The notes under the pieces were generated by a model. It was not told the origin of the DNA. It saw only the letters and a list, made by a program, of their open reading frames with translations, and made no database searches. Positions 52,035-60,256 of a DNA stretch of 62,074 nt are shown here, piece by piece (the first letter of the stretch is position 1; each line of letters opens with the position of its first letter). Source of the DNA: Candidatus Sericytochromatia bacterium (GTDB taxonomy: Bacteria > Cyanobacteriota > Sericytochromatia > S15B-MN24 > JAQBPE01); the NCBI GenBank assembly GCA_035285325.1, contig JAYKJB010000085.1, forward strand, positions 1 to 62,074, written 5' to 3'. A program made the translations under genes and the position numbers.

Positions 52035-53219
52035 TCAATGTCTCTGCGCGCTGGCACACGCCTTGCTCGCGGCGCACTCGTTCTTGCCGAGGTCCAGCTC
52101 GCGCGCACGCTCCTCGTCGATTTGCAACCAGGCCAGGTTGACCTTGCGAATTTCCTGGTATATGGCAGGGGCCTCGCGCTGGTTTTCTTCCAGGAAGCGG
52201 ACGAAGTCGGCCTCCGACTGCAAGCGCAGAGCTGCGTTGGTCTGGCGAATCGCCCCCAGCGTGCCGGCGACCAGGCCATCGGCCCGGACCTCCTCCAGGC
52301 CTGCGTAGTGGGCTGGCAGCACCAAGACGTCGTCGCCCAGCCTGGCCAGTTCGCCCCCTGGTCCCAGCGTCCGATACAGCATCCGCCCCCACTCCTGGAG
52401 CTTGCCCCCCAGGTCGGGACGTCCGATCGAGGCCACGAAGAGCGTGTCGCCGCTGATCAGAAAGCGTCCGTCGATCAGCAGGGAGGCGCTGCCGGGCGTG
52501 TGCCCCGGTGTGTACAGGGGCATCAGGGTGATCGCCGTGTTACCCAGCATGATGGTCTCGCCGGCCTGAATCGCCCGATAGTCGAACTTCGCGCCCTCGG
52601 CATCATGCGCGTCGATCAGATAGGTCGCTCCGGTGGCCTCTGCCAGACGCTGGCCACCCGAAATGTGGTCCGCGTGCAAGTGGGTGTCGAAGACGTGGGT
52701 GATGCGGGCCCCCAGTCGCTGGGCGATCGCCTGATACGCGTCCACGTGTCGATGAGGGTCGATCACGAGGGCCTGACCGCCATCCGCCACCACGTAGGCC
52801 AGACAGCCCTTCCCGACACGCTTGAGTTGCTTCACCACCAGGGAGGTCCCGGTCGGCACATCGACCTCGACCAGCAGATCGCCCCAGGCACTCATGCCGC
52901 CCTCCAGGTTGCTCACGTGGAAGCCTCGCTCCCGCAACAGGTCAGCCACGAATTCGCTGGAACCGCCCTTGGCGCACACCACGACGATGGGCAAAGCCCG
53001 ATCGGCCTCCAACGCCGCGACCGCAGCTGCTTCGTCTTCGAGAAAATCAAAATAAGGGATATGACGCACCGCCGCTGGGGCGTGTCGGCCCTCGATGCGC
53101 CAGCTCGCAAACTCCTCGGCGTTGCGGACATCGAGCAGAACGAAGGCCGTGTGGCCATGTTCGAGCGCATCGTGGAGCTGCTGGGTGGTCACGACAGACT
53201 GGTTGTTGAACAAAGTCAA
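52035..53219 (-). CDS. Rhodanese-persulfide dioxygenase fusion (ETHE1/Blh-like)
   Basis: A 394-residue two-domain enzyme. Residues 10-115 are rhodanese (LLDVRNAEEFASW; active loop VVCAKGGSSEF with Cys82). Residues 125-345 are an ETHE1-type metallo-beta-lactamase: DTHLHADHISGG (His180, His182, Asp184, His185), YTPGHTPGSASLL (His240), ISGDTLFVASIGRPDLGG (Asp258) and LPAHYAG. It should oxidise glutathione or protein persulfide to sulfite with oxygen. The C-terminus ELDLGKNECAASKACAS adds two extra Cys. TTG start 53219 is supported by GGAGGTGA just before it. Divergent from the ArsR-family gene across the operator. Confidence 0.9.
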   Translation of the reverse strand: MTLFNNQSVVTTQQLHDALEHGHTAFVLLDVRNAEEFASWRIEGRHAPAAVRHIPYFDFLEDEAAAVAALEADRALPIVVVCAKGGSSEFVADLLRERGFHVSNLEGGMSAWGDLLVEVDVPTGTSLVVKQLKRVGKGCLAYVVADGGQALVIDPHRHVDAYQAIAQRLGARITHVFDTHLHADHISGGQRLAEATGATYLIDAHDAEGAKFDYRAIQAGETIMLGNTAITLMPLYTPGHTPGSASLLIDGRFLISGDTLFVASIGRPDLGGKLQEWGRMLYRTLGPGGELARLGDDVLVLPAHYAGLEEVRADGLVAGTLGAIRQTNAALRLQSEADFVRFLEENQREAPAIYQEIRKVNLAWLQIDEERARELDLGKNECAASKACASAQRH

Positions 53220-53239
53220 GGCTCACCTCCGTGTCTCAC

Positions 53240-53280
53240 TGGACTATATTACTATATAGTTATATAATTCACATTGTCAA
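53240..53280. promoter_or_regulatory. Divergent promoters with ArsR-type operator (site B)
   Basis: Rightward to the ArsR gene: TGGACT (53240-53245), 17 bases, TATAAT (53263-53268). Leftward to the PDO fusion: TTGACA (53280-53275), 18 bases, TATAGT (53256-53251). The operator ACTATATTACTATATAGT (53243-53260) is identical to site A and covers the spacers of both promoters. Confidence 0.88.
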
Positions 53281-53311
53281 GCCTGGGTACAACGAACCTA
53301 GAGGATCAGCC

Positions 53312-53671
53312 ATGCCACAAGACGCGCCATCCCCGCGCAGAAAGCAACTGACGGCCGAGGGGTTCGACCAGATCGCGACCTTCTTCAAGGTGCTGGCCGA
53401 CCCGGTGCGCTTGCGCTTGCTGCACGCCCTGTTCGAAGGGGAGCGCACGGTGATGCAACTGATGGAGGCCACCGATTGCAACCAGGCCAATGCCTCCAAA
53501 CACCTGAAAATCCTGCTGGAAGCGGGGCTGGTGGTGCGACGGAAGCAGGGCACACACGCCTGGTATGCGATCGGCGACCCCAGTGTCTACGGCCTGTGCG
53601 AGATGGTCTGCGAGCGTCAGGAAGCGTTACTGGCGGCACGGGCCCGCTTGTTCCGCGACGCGGCCTCCTGA
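53312..53671 (+). CDS. ArsR-family repressor, probable sulfide/persulfide sensor
   Basis: A 119-residue winged-helix protein. FKVLADPVRLRLLHALFEGE and the recognition helix QANASKHLKILLEAGLV define ArsR/SmtB. Three Cys are present: Cys56 at the start of the recognition helix (ATDCNQ) and Cys96/Cys100 in YGLCEMVCERQ. The classic metal-site CVC motif is absent. With the persulfide dioxygenase next door and the same operator twice, a thiol/persulfide sensor comparable with SqrR/BigR is likely, although the Cys positions differ. ATG 53312 has GAGGA upstream. Confidence 0.87.
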   Translation: MPQDAPSPRRKQLTAEGFDQIATFFKVLADPVRLRLLHALFEGERTVMQLMEATDCNQANASKHLKILLEAGLVVRRKQGTHAWYAIGDPSVYGLCEMVCERQEALLAARARLFRDAAS

Positions 53672-53772
53672 GGGGGGCCGCTGGTCGAACGAACCGCTCA
53701 CTCGCGGCCGCGCGCCCCTGGGGGCATTGCCCCACTTGCGTGGGGAAGCGCCCGGGACAGGGAACAATAGCA

Positions 53773-53795
53773 AGGCTGCCTCAGCCAGGCAGCCT
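53773..53795 (+). repeat. Perfect stem-loop before the pepF start
   Basis: AGGCTGCCT (53773-53781) and AGGCAGCCT (53787-53795) pair perfectly with loop CAGCC, 17 bases before ATG 53813. No U tract follows. It could end upstream readthrough or limit translation of the next gene. Confidence 0.5.
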
Positions 53796-53812
53796 CGCCC
53801 TGTGAAGCCCCC

Positions 53813-55621
53813 ATGACAACGTCCCCCGCCACCGAGCCAGATTCGCACGATACGTCCCACGAATGGGACCTGTCCCGGCTGTACGAATCGCCTGCCGACC
53901 CCCGCATCGACGCGGAGCTGGAGCAGGCGCGCAGCCAGGCCAAGGCGCTACAGGCAGACTACCATGGTCGCATCGCCCAGGCGGAGCCCAGCGCGATCCG
54001 ACACCTGCTGGACGGGCTGGATGCGATCGCGAGCCTGTCTGCCCGCCTCTTCGGGTATGCCTACCTGCTGTTCTCCGCCGATACCCAGACCGAGGACAAC
54101 AAGCGCCTCTACGCGCGCATTCAAAGCGAGATCCCCGACATCCGCCAGGAAATCGTGGGGCTGGAACTCGAACTGCAGAACCTGAGTCAGGAACGCTTCG
54201 ATGCGCTGCTGGCCGCTCCCGAACTGGCCAGCTACCACGACCACCTGCGCCGGATGCGGCGCCTGGCCAGCCATGCCCTGAACGAGCTGGCCGAAAAGAT
54301 TCTCAACATGAAGGAAGCCACGGGTTCCCAGGCCTGGACCCAGCTCTACTACGAGACCACGGCCGACTTTCGGGTTCATCTCGGCTTGCCGGAACACCCG
54401 GAGGAAATGACGCTCTCCCAGGCCTATGCCGTGCGTGAAACCGGCCAACGTCACGAGCGGGAGGCGGCCTTCAACGAAACGCTCAGGCTGCACAGGCAAC
54501 AGTCCCGGGTGCTGACCCCGGTTTACAATGCCCTGTTCGAGAACTGGCGGCACACCATTCTGCTGCGAGGCTATGCGCACCCCCTCTCGCCCTTGCTGGT
54601 GGAGGAGGCGGTCACGCCTGAGACCATCGAGACGCTGATCGAGACCGTTGAATCGCGCCACGAACTGGTCCAGCGCTACTTTCGCGGCAAAGCCCGGCTG
54701 CTCGGCTACGACGACTTTGCCAGTCACGACATCCGCGCCAATTACAGCGGGCAGAACAGCTTCATCAGCTACGAGGAGGGACGGGACATCGTCCTGGACA
54801 CCTTTGCCTCCTTTTCGGACGACCTCGGCCAGGTGGCCGCCCACTTCTTCGAAGCCCGCTACATCGACGCCTTCTCCCGCACCGGCAAGCGGGCGGGGGC
54901 GTATTGCCTGAGCGCGGGGCCGGTCTTCCACCCCTACCTGTTTCTCAATTACAACTTCACCCTGAAGGACGTGATCACGACCGCCCACGAGTTGGGACAC
55001 GGGGTGCATAACGTGGTGGCAGGGCGGCACCACAATCTGACCAACAGTGACCGCATGACCCTGTTCATGGAGACGCCCTCCACCTTTGCCGAGACGCTCA
55101 CCTTTCAACGCCTGATCTACCGAGAGGTTCGACCGGAGGTGCGTCAGGCCCTGCTGGGCAACCAGCTCGAATCGGCGATCCTGAAGATTTTCAAGTCGGT
55201 CGCCCTGACCCGCTTCCAGCTGGAAGCCTACAAGCGTCGGGAACAGGGGGTGATTCCCGCCGAGACGTTCTGCGTGATGTGGGACGATCGCCTGGCCTCG
55301 CTCTATGGCGACAGCGTGCGTCGCAGCGAGTGGGACGCCTGGGAATGGTTGACCTTCCACCACATCCTGAACCACCCCTTTTATGACTACGCCTACGCCT
55401 TTGGCCAGTTGCTGGTGTTCGCACTGGTGCGACAGTTTCAGCAGGACCGTCAGGCCTTCGAACCGCGCTTCATGTCCTTGCTGGAGGCAGGGACTTCGCT
55501 GACCATCGGCGACCTGCTGACGCGGGTCGACATCCGAATTGACCAGGCAGCCATCTGGCAGGAAGGATTGGCCTACTTCGAGCAGATGCTCGAGGAATTC
55601 GAAAGCGGCCTCGACGGCTAG
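53813..55621 (+). CDS. pepF: Oligoendopeptidase F, M3 family
   Basis: A 602-residue cytosolic zinc peptidase that cleaves short peptides. TTAHELGHGVHNV is the HExxH zinc site, with the third ligand Glu in FMETPSTFAETLTF. SYYDHLRRMRR-like helical N-terminal lobe, GYDDFASHDIRANY and the C-terminal YGDSVRRSEWDAWEW and FYDYAYAFGQLLV regions fit PepF. Full length. No strong ribosome-binding site. It follows the ArsR gene by 141 bases and probably has separate regulation. Confidence 0.92.
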   Translation: MTTSPATEPDSHDTSHEWDLSRLYESPADPRIDAELEQARSQAKALQADYHGRIAQAEPSAIRHLLDGLDAIASLSARLFGYAYLLFSADTQTEDNKRLYARIQSEIPDIRQEIVGLELELQNLSQERFDALLAAPELASYHDHLRRMRRLASHALNELAEKILNMKEATGSQAWTQLYYETTADFRVHLGLPEHPEEMTLSQAYAVRETGQRHEREAAFNETLRLHRQQSRVLTPVYNALFENWRHTILLRGYAHPLSPLLVEEAVTPETIETLIETVESRHELVQRYFRGKARLLGYDDFASHDIRANYSGQNSFISYEEGRDIVLDTFASFSDDLGQVAAHFFEARYIDAFSRTGKRAGAYCLSAGPVFHPYLFLNYNFTLKDVITTAHELGHGVHNVVAGRHHNLTNSDRMTLFMETPSTFAETLTFQRLIYREVRPEVRQALLGNQLESAILKIFKSVALTRFQLEAYKRREQGVIPAETFCVMWDDRLASLYGDSVRRSEWDAWEWLTFHHILNHPFYDYAYAFGQLLVFALVRQFQQDRQAFEPRFMSLLEAGTSLTIGDLLTRVDIRIDQAAIWQEGLAYFEQMLEEFESGLDG

Positions 55622-55682
55622 CAGGGTGTCTCGACGGCGAGCGTGGTTTATAATGCCCCGGTCACTGCAGGAAGGGGTTCTC

Positions 55683-56267
55683 ATGGCAGACGCGCTGCTG
55701 TTTCTCAAGCATTTTCTTTCCCATCCCTCCCAGATTGGATCCCTGCTACCAAGCGGCCCCTACCTCGTTCGCGCTCTGCTCGACGGGGTGGACTTCGCCC
55801 AGGCCCGCACGGTGGTGGAATACGGTCCCGGCACGGGCGTCTTCACGGCTGAGATCCTGCGCCGGCTCCACCCGGACGCGCGCTTCCTGAGCATCGAACT
55901 GATGGATGACTTTTACACGGCGCTCAGGGCACGCTACGACGACCCCCGCATGACGCTGGTCAAGGGTAGTGCCGCCGATATCGCCGACATTCTTGCCGCG
56001 CACGACTTGCCCGCCCCGGATGCCATCGTCTCGGGGTTACCCTTCACCTCCCTGCCAGACCCGCTGGTTCACCAGATCCTGACGGAGTCCTGTCGCGTGC
56101 TGGCGCCCGGTGGACGTTTTCTGCTGTATCAATACACCCGCTACCTGACGGGGCACCTCGACCAGTATTTCTCCGCGATCGAGTCGCGCTGGACCCTGCG
56201 CAACGTGCCGCCCGCCTTCTCCTTCGTCTGTCGCCACCCTCGCATTCGCGAGACCGCCACCGTCTGA
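55683..56267 (+). CDS. SAM-dependent methyltransferase, phospholipid N-methyltransferase-like
   Basis: A 194-residue class I methyltransferase. FLKHFLSHPSQIGSLLPSGPYLVRALL and the SAM loop VVEYGPGTGVFTAEIL, then SGLPFTSLPDPLV, LAPGGRFLLYQYT and the tail NVPPAFSFVCRH match the PmtA-like group related to KsgA. That group methylates phosphatidylethanolamine, and genes for making phosphatidylethanolamine (psd, pssA, cdsA) follow within 5 kb. An rRNA or other small-molecule substrate is not excluded. AGGAAGGGG precedes ATG 55683. Confidence 0.75.
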   Translation: MADALLFLKHFLSHPSQIGSLLPSGPYLVRALLDGVDFAQARTVVEYGPGTGVFTAEILRRLHPDARFLSIELMDDFYTALRARYDDPRMTLVKGSAADIADILAAHDLPAPDAIVSGLPFTSLPDPLVHQILTESCRVLAPGGRFLLYQYTRYLTGHLDQYFSAIESRWTLRNVPPAFSFVCRHPRIRETATV

Positions 56268-56287
56268 GCGGCGCATCGCCGGCCTGC

Positions 56288-57406
56288 TCAGCCCTCCCCT
56301 GGCGCCCCTCGTTCCTCCAGCAGGGCCTGGATCGCGCTCACCAGACGCCAGAGGCCCAGCGGGGAAGGCCGCAGCATGGTCACGTGGCGCAGCCCACGAA
56401 CCAGATACAGACGACTCTGGCCGACCGGGGCGGCCTGATGCAGGCCCAGACTGTGAGTCAGGTGAATCAGGTCATCCTCGTAACCATGAACCAGAATCAG
56501 CCGCGCGCGGATGCCGGACAGATCACAGGCGGCCACGTTCAGGGCGTGCAGATCCTCCACCATGCGCGTCGGCAGGGCCGTGAAGAGGGCGTCATACTGG
56601 CCCGGATCACGGTTCTGGATGAAATCGAACAAGGCCCTGGCTTCCGGGTCGCGCAACTGGGCCACCAGGTCGTCAATCTCGGCCAGCGGCGCCTTCTCGC
56701 GGCGGTCGATCATGCCTTGAATGGCCGCCCGGGAGGTCAAGTCCTCGACGTGCGGCACCAGACTGGCCGCCAGCACCCAGCGGCCGTAGGGGTCGGGTTC
56801 CATCCGTTGCCATTCGTGGGCTGAGCCGAGCGGCACGCGATACTGTCCGGTGGTGACGAAACGGGTCTGCGCCAGCAGATCGTAGTAGCCACCGATGCAG
56901 AAGACGAAGCGCACCTTGTCCATCACGCCGGGCGTCACGGCCGCCATCACGCCGGGGCCCATTGCGAAGCTGAGCCCGCCGATACCTGCGCGCCCACCAG
57001 GCGACCAGACGGGGTGCTCCGCCAGCACCCGGAAGGCGTCCCGTACGATGCCAGTGTAGACGGGGCGCACGCTGAGGTCCTTGAGGCTCTCCAGTTGCGG
57101 CACCAGCACGGCGAAGCCGAGCCTTGCCAACGAGCCCGCAAAGCGAATGAGGCGTGGGTCGTCCTTGCCTCCGCGCGCCACCCCAGGAACCAGCAGCAAA
57201 CCCGAGCGGGGCGCTTCCTGCGGCAGGTAGAGGTCGGTCGGGACAGGCCCGGCCGTGAGGTCCAAGGTCAGATGCTGCCGGCTCGGCGCGGGGGTGGTGC
57301 GTTTGAGCCGACTCGGGCCCCCTTGCGACCCCATATCGCCAAGCAGCTTCAGCGCATCGCGCGAAGGAAACGACAGATGGTCGAAGGTGGCAGGAAACGA
57401 GTTCAT
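56288..57406 (-). CDS. Alpha/beta hydrolase of unknown substrate
   Basis: A 372-residue protein. GLLLVPGVARGGKDDPRLIRFAGSLARLGF is the strand/oxyanion region, IGGLSFAMGPG is the nucleophile elbow (G-L-S-F-A), LVHGYEDDLIH carries the acidic residue and GLRHVTML the late His. No signal peptide. It is divergent from psd across only 25 bases, so a shared control region is likely. A lipid-related esterase role would fit the neighbours but is not shown. Confidence 0.75.
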   Translation of the reverse strand: MNSFPATFDHLSFPSRDALKLLGDMGSQGGPSRLKRTTPAPSRQHLTLDLTAGPVPTDLYLPQEAPRSGLLLVPGVARGGKDDPRLIRFAGSLARLGFAVLVPQLESLKDLSVRPVYTGIVRDAFRVLAEHPVWSPGGRAGIGGLSFAMGPGVMAAVTPGVMDKVRFVFCIGGYYDLLAQTRFVTTGQYRVPLGSAHEWQRMEPDPYGRWVLAASLVPHVEDLTSRAAIQGMIDRREKAPLAEIDDLVAQLRDPEARALFDFIQNRDPGQYDALFTALPTRMVEDLHALNVAACDLSGIRARLILVHGYEDDLIHLTHSLGLHQAAPVGQSRLYLVRGLRHVTMLRPSPLGLWRLVSAIQALLEERGAPGEG

Positions 57407-57431
57407 GGGCGAGCCATGGTATCCTGCTGCC

Positions 57432-58352
57432 ATGCCGCCGTCCAGCACCACCGCGCCCTCAGCAGCCCCCGTTCGCCACCGCGATCGCCGCAGCGGGGAG
57501 ATCGTGGAGGAGACCATCTTCGCGGAGCGCACGCTGCGCACCTTTTACGAGAACCCGCTCGGACGGTTGTTCTTTCAGGCGCTGCTCAACAATCGCGCCT
57601 TCTGCACGGTCTACGGCTGGCGCATGGACAGCTCAGCGAGCCGCAAGCTGATTGCCCCCTTCATCGAAAAATTCGGCATCGATATGGCGGAGGCGGCCCG
57701 GCCCGTGGAGGAATACCGCCACTTTAACGACTTTTTCACCCGCACGTTGAAGCTGGGCGCACGCCAGTGGCCCGAGCAGGCCGAACGCTTCGGCGCCCCG
57801 GGAGACGGTAAGTTGCTGGTCTATCCCGAACTCCACGCCGATGTGCGCATGCCGATCAAGGGCACGGCCTGCACCCCCGCCGGCTTGCTGACCTCCGAGC
57901 AGGCGGCTGCCCCCTTTGCGGGTGGCGCGGCTCTGGTGCTTCGCCTGGCGCCGCCGGATTACCATCGCTTCCATTACCCCGACGACGGCACGGCCCACGC
58001 CAGCCAGGAAATTCCGGGGGGCTATGAATCGGTCAACCCGGTGGCCCTGCGACGCGTCCCCGACCTGTTCTGTCGCAACAAGCGGGCCGTGACCATGTTC
58101 GACAGCGAGCATTTCGGGCGGATCGCCTATGTGGAGGTGGGGGCCATCACGATTGGGACGATCGTGCAGACCAGCCGGCCCGGCCATATCGAACGGGGCC
58201 AGGAGAAGGGCTTCTTCCGCTACGGCGGCTCCACCGTGGTGCTGTTGTTCGAACCCGGACGGCTCCAGTTCGATGCGGACCTGATCGCGGATTCCGCTCA
58301 GGGGATGGAGGTCAAGGTGCAGGCCGGCGAGGGCATCGCCACGGCCATCTGA
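57432..58352 (+). CDS. psd: Phosphatidylserine decarboxylase
   Basis: A 306-residue proenzyme that makes phosphatidylethanolamine from phosphatidylserine. HFNDFFTRTLK, the substrate His region LAPPDYHRFHYPDDG, VGAITIGTIVQ, and KGFFRYGGSTVVLLFEPG, where cleavage between Gly and Ser of GGST would create the pyruvoyl group. No membrane anchor is seen. ATG 57432 is chosen over an upstream open frame that overlaps the divergent hydrolase gene. PssA, its substrate supplier, is at 59399. Confidence 0.93.
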   Translation: MPPSSTTAPSAAPVRHRDRRSGEIVEETIFAERTLRTFYENPLGRLFFQALLNNRAFCTVYGWRMDSSASRKLIAPFIEKFGIDMAEAARPVEEYRHFNDFFTRTLKLGARQWPEQAERFGAPGDGKLLVYPELHADVRMPIKGTACTPAGLLTSEQAAAPFAGGAALVLRLAPPDYHRFHYPDDGTAHASQEIPGGYESVNPVALRRVPDLFCRNKRAVTMFDSEHFGRIAYVEVGAITIGTIVQTSRPGHIERGQEKGFFRYGGSTVVLLFEPGRLQFDADLIADSAQGMEVKVQAGEGIATAI

Positions 58353-58376
58353 ATGTCCCGAGGGCGCTACTGAAGC

Positions 58377-59402
58377 TCAAGCCCAGGTCAACAGTGCCCA
58401 GAAAATCGGCGCGGTGAACAGGTAGCCGTCAAAGCGGTCCAGCACGCCACCGTGGCCCGGCAGGACCTGGCCGAAGTCCTTGAGGCCCCCGGAGCGCTTG
58501 AACGCCGAAGCCAGCAGGTCCCCCACCAGGCCGGCCAGCGCGAGCAGCACGCCCACGGCGCACAGCAAGGGCAGGCCGTGAGTGGGCAGCGCGAAGGCAA
58601 AGGCCCAGGCCGCCAAAGCGGCCGCCAGCACGCTGCCGGCCAGGCCCTCCCAGGTCTTGTTGGGGCTGAGCGCGGGCGCCAGCTTGTGGCGTCCCCCCAA
58701 GATGCCTGCCATCAGGCCTCCCACATCGGCCAGCTGAACCACCATCAGAAAGAACACCAGCGCGCCGAAGCCGCCCGCCCGGTGAATCAGGATCCAGAAA
58801 GCGCCCAGCAGGCCGACGTAGCAGACCCCAAGCCAGGCCCCGGCCAGGCGCTGCAGGACCGTTCCCTCACCGCGGCTGAGCAGGGTGACGGTGGCCAGCA
58901 GCAAAAAGGCGGCCATCAGGGCAGGCAACAGCGCCGCAGGACCACCCAGGTATGCCGCGACGGGCAAGGCCAGTCCGGCCAGAAAACCGCTCAGCCGATG
59001 CGGGGCCACGCCCACCTTCTCGAGCAGGGCCCAGAATTCGGCCAGGGCCACCGTCACCAGCACGCACACCACGCCGGCCCAGGCTTGCAGACTGACAAAC
59101 GCGGGGACGAACACGGCCACGGCCAGCGCGAGCAAGGTTCCCAGCCGCACCCAAAGGGGGGTTTTCAGGACGGTCGGCTCGGGGACGGCCGTCGGGGGGA
59201 CCGCCGTTTCGGGGGAGAGCGAGGAAGTAGCCTGGTCCACGCCGGACAGCGAGACGGCGCCGCCGACCAGCGCGGCTGGCGGCCCACTTCGGTGCTGCCG
59301 CCGCACCAGCGCCCGCGACACCCCGATCAGGCCCGCTCCCCCCACCACGAAGGCTGCCAGGGTGCGCACAAATTGCTCGGCGATCGCCGCGTCGCTGTTC
59401 AC
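58377..59402 (-). CDS. cdsA: Phosphatidate cytidylyltransferase
   Basis: A 341-residue membrane enzyme making CDP-diacylglycerol from phosphatidic acid and CTP. After a 100-residue N-terminal part come about eight helices; LSPNKTWEGLAGS and the CDS signature GDLLASAFKRSGGLKDFGQVLPGHGGVLDRFDG are near the C-terminus. The GTG start 59402 overlaps the pssA stop (GTGA); the frame is open further upstream but overlaps pssA. Its product is the direct substrate of PssA. Confidence 0.92.
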   Translation of the reverse strand: MNSDAAIAEQFVRTLAAFVVGGAGLIGVSRALVRRQHRSGPPAALVGGAVSLSGVDQATSSLSPETAVPPTAVPEPTVLKTPLWVRLGTLLALAVAVFVPAFVSLQAWAGVVCVLVTVALAEFWALLEKVGVAPHRLSGFLAGLALPVAAYLGGPAALLPALMAAFLLLATVTLLSRGEGTVLQRLAGAWLGVCYVGLLGAFWILIHRAGGFGALVFFLMVVQLADVGGLMAGILGGRHKLAPALSPNKTWEGLAGSVLAAALAAWAFAFALPTHGLPLLCAVGVLLALAGLVGDLLASAFKRSGGLKDFGQVLPGHGGVLDRFDGYLFTAPIFWALLTWA

Positions 59403-60256
59403 GCCGTTCTCCCCGGGGCTGGACGGCGACGACGGCCGAACAATGGTCCGGTCAGGGCATAGAGGCCGAAGAAGCCCAGCAGCGCAGGCCCTGGGCCCAA
59501 GCCAATCGCCGCCACCAGCACCACCACGGGGTGCCACCAGGGCGCCGTTCGCCGGGCATAGTGCTTGGGCAAATCGGGATAGCGCCAGGTGGTCACGGCC
59601 AGCAGCCCCACCACGATTGCCACGAAGGGGATGGCCGACGCCACGGCCAGGTTGAGTCCCGTCAGCTCTGGGCGTGTAAAGGTGCCCATGCCCAGTTCCT
59701 GGGCCGCCTGCGCGAAAGTCAGGCCGGTGGCGGCCACCGTCATCCCGACCGCCGGCGAGGGAAAGCCGCGAAAGAACATGTGTCCGCCCGCGCCCGTATC
59801 CGCCACATCCTCAGCATCGAAGCGCGCCAGGCGAATCAGCACACAAGCCAGCAGGGCCGCCCCCGCCCCCCAGGCAAAGTAAGGCGACCAGCCCGCGGCG
59901 ACGCCCAGCACCCCCACCAGAAAGGCGGGGGCCACCCCGAATCCAACCACGTCACAGAGCGAGTCGAGGGCGGCACCAAACTTTCCGGTCGTGCCGGTCA
60001 TGCGGGCCACGGCCCCATCCAGCATGTCGCAGACCCAAGCTCCCAGGATCAGCCAGGAGGCGAGCTTGATCGGCCACCAACCGGCTTCCGCATTCCAGCC
60101 CGAGAGCGTCACAAGCGCCCCGAAGCCGCACATCGCGTTGCCCAGCGTGATGGCATTGGGAGCGGCCTGACGAAGCGCCTGGCCGAGGTCAAAACGGGCG
60201 CGTCGAGCAGTCCCGGTGGCGTCGGGGCGCAGCGCTTCCGAAACGATCTCAGACAT
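59399..60256 (-). CDS. pssA: CDP-diacylglycerol-serine O-phosphatidyltransferase
   Basis: A 285-residue membrane CDP-alcohol phosphotransferase. The catalytic motif is complete: Asp77, Asp80-Gly81, Ala84-Arg85, Gly94, Asp98, Asp102 in CDMLDGAVARM and GKFGAALDSLCDVV. FPSPAVGMTVA and the TM-rich remainder fit PssA. It joins CDP-diacylglycerol to serine. GGAGGC precedes ATG 60256, which lies 8 bases inside the end of the synthase-like gene, so it is co-translated with it. Confidence 0.9.
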   Translation of the reverse strand: MSEIVSEALRPDATGTARRARFDLGQALRQAAPNAITLGNAMCGFGALVTLSGWNAEAGWWPIKLASWLILGAWVCDMLDGAVARMTGTTGKFGAALDSLCDVVGFGVAPAFLVGVLGVAAGWSPYFAWGAGAALLACVLIRLARFDAEDVADTGAGGHMFFRGFPSPAVGMTVAATGLTFAQAAQELGMGTFTRPELTGLNLAVASAIPFVAIVVGLLAVTTWRYPDLPKHYARRTAPWWHPVVVLVAAIGLGPGPALLGFFGLYALTGPLFGRRRRPAPGRTA

